NCBI GenBank assembly: GCA_023664945.1
Contig: JAMPER010000001.1
Coordinates: 1,170,246-1,234,245 of the forward strand
From: Alistipes senegalensis
GTDB lineage: Bacteria > Pseudomonadota > Gammaproteobacteria > Burkholderiales > Burkholderiaceae_D
Reading direction: 5' to 3'
Length of the DNA: 64,000 bases
Position numbers and translations under genes: made by a program. Below are positions 61,634-64,000 of the stretch, one piece after another; the first letter of the stretch is position 1; every line of letters begins with the position of its first letter. Below the pieces are notes generated by a model. The model did no database searches. It had not been told where the DNA came from and saw only the letters and a list, made by a program, of their open reading frames with translations.

Positions 61634-62296
61634 ATGAAACAAGACATCGATTCTGCCGCCATTGCAGCCTGGCTACAGGAAAACCCGGAATTTTTTAATG
61701 AGCAGGCAGAACTGCTTTCCCGCATTCGCCTTGTCAGCCCGGTTATCGGCAAAACCATTTCACTGCACGACCGCCAGATTGAAATCATCCGCGAAAAAAA
61801 CAAGGGCCTGGAACGCCGGATTGCCGAGCTTATCCGTATCGCCCGGGACAATGACACCCTGATGCGCCATATCCAGAAATGGACCCGCGCCATCCTCAAG
61901 GCAAAAGGCGGCGCAGACCGTCCCCGCATCCTGCTTTCGGAACTGCAATCCATTTTCACCATACCGCATGCCACCCTCCGCCTCTGGAACCTGGACGAAA
62001 CCTATGCCGGAGAATGGTTCACACAAGGCATTTCGGAATCCATCCGGATTTTCGCTCAGGGCCTGCAAGCGCCCTATTGCGGGAAAAACAACGATTACGA
62101 AGCCAGCCGGTGGCTGGAAGAAGCCGCCTCCATTGCCTCTGTCGCACTTGTCCCCTTGCGCACAGAAAACGGCACCTTCGGGCTGCTTGTTTTGGGTTCC
62201 CCCGATGAAACCCGCTTTCGCGCCGACATGGCAACAGACTTCCTCTCCGAAATGGCACAAACCGCCAGCGCAGCACTCGCCTGCCTGATGGCATGA
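61634..62296 (+). CDS. DUF484 family protein
   Basis: 220 residues (MKQDIDSAAIAAWLQENPEFFN...). DUF484 signatures include an N-terminal helical segment with ENPEFFNEQAELLSRIRL and a GAF-like domain (about 75-215; VALVPLRTENGTFGLLVLGSPDETRF). It usually sits between dapF and xerC; here dapF is absent and apaH is divergent instead. Function is unknown. It overlaps xerC by 4 nt. Confidence 0.93.
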   Translation: MKQDIDSAAIAAWLQENPEFFNEQAELLSRIRLVSPVIGKTISLHDRQIEIIREKNKGLERRIAELIRIARDNDTLMRHIQKWTRAILKAKGGADRPRILLSELQSIFTIPHATLRLWNLDETYAGEWFTQGISESIRIFAQGLQAPYCGKNNDYEASRWLEEAASIASVALVPLRTENGTFGLLVLGSPDETRFRADMATDFLSEMAQTASAALACLMA

Positions 62297-63273
62297 CACC
62301 CATGCCCCGCCTGCCCTTTCCATCTGCCGGCGAAGCCATCCAGGCCTACCTTGAAAACCTGGCCACCCAGCGCAAACTGTCCGGCTATACCGTCGGCAGC
62401 TACCGGCGCGACCTGGACCAGCTCCATAAAATGGCAGGCGATACCCCCCTGGAAAAACTGACGCACCACCAAATACGCCATTTTGCTTCCCGGTTGCACG
62501 CAGAAGGATTAACCCCCCGCTCCATTGCCCGAAAACTCTCCGCCTGGCGGGGATTTTACCAATGGCTGGCCGAACAAACCGGATTGGCGGCAAACCCGGT
62601 AAAAACCGTCAGGGCGCCCCGCCAGAAAAAAATCCTCCCCAAGGCGCTTTCCGTTGACGATGCAGTACAACTGGTTGCAACATCCCCGCAGGAACAATCC
62701 CCTTCCCCGCAGGAACACCTGGCCTTGCTGTGCAACCACGCCATGTTTGAGCTGCTCTATTCCAGCGGATTGCGCGTCTCCGAACTCACCGGGCTCGATA
62801 TCCGTCCCTTCCAGGAAAACGGCTATACCTCCTCAAGCTGGATTTGCCTGGAAGAACAGGAAGTCATGGTAACCGGGAAAGGCAACAAAAAACGGCGCGT
62901 CCCGGTTGGCCTGCCGGCAGTTGAAGCCATCCGCGCCTGGCTGCATGAAAGGGAACAGCTTGTCCGGCAAGAAGAACCAGACGGGCAGCATGCCCTCTTT
63001 ATCAACCGGAGCGGCCGCCGCATGACACCGCGCATGGTGCAGATAAGGCTGAATGCCCATGTCAAAAAACTGGGGCTGCCCACGCATGTCCACCCCCACA
63101 TGCTGCGCCATTCCTTCGCCTCCCACATCCTGCAATCTTCAGGAGACTTGAGAGCCGTGCAGGAAATGATGGGACATGCCTCCATTGCCTCAACCCAGGT
63201 CTATACAGCGCTGGATTTCCAGCACCTGGCGCGCATCTACGACGCCGCCCACCCCAGGGCAAAAAAGAAATAA
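62293..63273 (+). CDS. xerC: Tyrosine recombinase XerC
   Basis: 326-residue recombinase that resolves chromosome dimers with XerD at dif. Core residues: R161 (SSGLRVSEL), K196 (TGKGNKKRR), H269 and R272 (HMLRHSFAS), H295 (MGHASIAS) and nucleophile Y304. The N-terminal SAM-like core-binding domain is complete. A short insert with repeated SPQE residues (131-141) comes from a 13-nt direct repeat CCCCGCAGGAACA in the DNA. Confidence 0.96.
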   Translation: MTPMPRLPFPSAGEAIQAYLENLATQRKLSGYTVGSYRRDLDQLHKMAGDTPLEKLTHHQIRHFASRLHAEGLTPRSIARKLSAWRGFYQWLAEQTGLAANPVKTVRAPRQKKILPKALSVDDAVQLVATSPQEQSPSPQEHLALLCNHAMFELLYSSGLRVSELTGLDIRPFQENGYTSSSWICLEEQEVMVTGKGNKKRRVPVGLPAVEAIRAWLHEREQLVRQEEPDGQHALFINRSGRRMTPRMVQIRLNAHVKKLGLPTHVHPHMLRHSFASHILQSSGDLRAVQEMMGHASIASTQVYTALDFQHLARIYDAAHPRAKKK

Positions 63274-63570
63274 CTGCTTCCCCCAAAAAAATTCCCTCCC
63301 AACAGCATAGCGGCCGCTGTTATCCGCAAGACCCGTTTTTCCTCCTCCAGGGCCATACCCGCAAAACGGCTTCTCCCTTTCTTTAGGCATCCCAATAGCC
63401 AGCCCTCACCCTGAAAAACCATACAGCAAACCCCGCCAAAAACATCCCCAAATTGGGCAAAAACAGCCCGCAAAGCCAGCAATCATGCGGTTGACACAAT
63501 TTTGCCAATCCGGTGTCAACCTTGTTGCTTTTGTCTCCTGTTGCAACAACCTGATTACACGCATTTTTTC
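63274..63570. other. Non-coding stretch with inverted repeats ahead of a strong terminator
   Basis: No supported gene. GGTTGACAC and GTGTCAACC form an inverted repeat (63489-63521), and TTGTTGC and GCAACAA form another (63523-63549). With the terminator at 63571 this makes a possible small structured RNA of about 110 nt, though no consensus -10 follows the TTGACA at 63491. A short frame starting at 63485 has no ribosome binding site. Confidence 0.35.
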
Positions 63571-63600
63571 GCCCCGAACCTTTCGGGGCTTTTTTTATTT
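63571..63600 (+). terminator. Intrinsic terminator on the plus strand
   Basis: GCCCCGAA-CC-TTTCGGGGC-type stem followed by TTTTTTTATTTTT. It is a textbook terminator, but the nearest plus-strand gene, xerC, ends 298 nt upstream, so it may end a separate small transcript. Confidence 0.85.
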
Positions 63601-63640
63601 TTCCCGTTTTCTGAACCAGGAAACGTGGAAAACAAAACCC

Positions 63641-63678
63641 CAAAAAAACACCCGGCAGGGATAAACCTGCCGGGGTGT
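63641..63678 (-). terminator. Terminator of the small minus-strand gene
   Basis: Minus strand ACACCCC-GGCAGG pairs with CCTGCC-GGGTGT with one bulged base, followed by seven T. It lies 10 nt after the hypothetical gene at 63689. Confidence 0.8.
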
Positions 63679-63688
63679 AAAAAGAGCA

Positions 63689-63940
63689 TCACCCTTCGCT
63701 ACTTGACTTGCCTTTCTCCTTTTCCCTATCCAGAAAGCGGGCCAGTTTTACCTCATCGCTGCCCGGTTCAGATAACAGAGCCGAGCCAGCCTCTTGCAGC
63801 ATCCTGCCCCTTTTCCCCTTCCAGCCGGGCTTGGAAGAAAAAACATTCGTATCCGTTGCCTTTCCTTCAGGTGGGGCAGTGAAGGGCTTTACTGCCTTAT
63901 TCCCTGAAGGGGCGTTTTCCTGCTTTTCCTCTGAAGCCAT
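63689..63940 (-). CDS. Small hypothetical charged protein
   Basis: 83 residues (MASEEKQENAPSGNKAVKPF...), hydrophilic and Lys/Glu/Ser-rich, with no membrane segment. The centre has basic WKGKRGRMLQ, and the tail REKEKGKSSSEG is disordered-looking. I do not recognise a family. It is probably real: GGGAG lies 6 nt before the ATG, and a good terminator follows the stop. Confidence 0.6.
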   Translation of the reverse strand: MASEEKQENAPSGNKAVKPFTAPPEGKATDTNVFSSKPGWKGKRGRMLQEAGSALLSEPGSDEVKLARFLDREKEKGKSSSEG

Positions 63941-64000
63941 ATCATACTCCCTAGCCGGGCCGGAAAACCGGCCCGGCTAACCCTCATTACCCAATCAGGG

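Noticed and set aside
63383-63643. A minus-strand frame ending in a hydrophobic stretch, a possible small membrane protein.
   Set aside because: The likely start would lie across the terminator at 63571, no Shine-Dalgarno precedes an internal ATG, and codon use is poor.

Overview
This 64 kb window is a gene-dense bacterial chromosome segment of moderate GC. Markers point to the Burkholderiales (Betaproteobacteria): DUF3460 next to metG and scpA, a DUF2863 protein, an H-NS-type protein with the TWSGRGKAP core, a ParC with [14 protein letters not shown], and the yqgE-ruvX-pyrR-pyrB-pyrX order. A transporter of the oxalate/formate antiporter (OFA) family and an FNR-type regulator fit an anaerobic member of the Oxalobacteraceae such as Oxalobacter. 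The genus is an inference; no rRNA is present to confirm it.

Layout. 1-4.3 kb (minus): rimP-nusA-infB, with infB cut by the window edge; its leader carries a promoter followed at once by a terminator-like hairpin. 4.4-8.8 kb (plus): parE-parC. 9.4-11.1 kb: a RidA-like protein, an orphan PIN-domain protein and an H-NS-like protein. 11.3-20.4 kb (plus): pepN, fbp, glyQ-glyS-gmhB-plsC and a YgjP-like metallopeptidase. 20.4-22.1 kb: a lone Mu-type HTH protein convergent with the peptidase, then about 1 kb of gene-poor DNA. 22.3-27.5 kb (plus): a cation/proton antiporter, rpiA, mltD, fabI. 27.5-32.9 kb: a BepA-like protease, moaC, a DUF2863 gene, a tRNA-Ala/tRNA-Glu/tRNA-Glu unit and gltX. 33-36 kb: the OFA transporter, divergent from a regulator that joins a ModE/LysR-type HTH to a periplasmic-binding-protein-like domain.

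36-46.7 kb: apbC(mrp), metG, DUF3460, scpA, panC and an adhesin-E-like secreted protein, then the minus-strand vitamin B12 uptake operon btuB-btuC-btuD-btuF. A clear cobalamin riboswitch and a good promoter precede btuB. 46.7-49.5 kb: a metallo-beta-lactamase-fold hydrolase, a KGG-repeat stress protein and an FNR-type regulator that has lost two of the three N-terminal cluster cysteines. 49.5-56 kb (minus): dcd, a YoaK-like membrane protein and the complete Tol-Pal set ybgC-tolQ-tolR-tolA-tolB-pal-cpoB. 56.2-60.8 kb (plus): yqgE, ruvX, pyrR, pyrB, a catalytically dead dihydroorotase (pyrX) and an acyltransferase, tightly packed. 60.7-63.3 kb: apaH (minus), then DUF484 and xerC (plus). The right end holds a structured noncoding stretch with terminators and a small unknown gene.

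Most of the window is housekeeping. The least ordinary parts are the rimP leader, the cysteine-poor FNR homologue with two TTGA-N6-TCAA dyads upstream, the OFA transporter/regulator pair, the Mu-type HTH protein beside a gene-poor gap, and the B12 scavenging operon. No insertion sequence, CRISPR array or complete prophage is seen.
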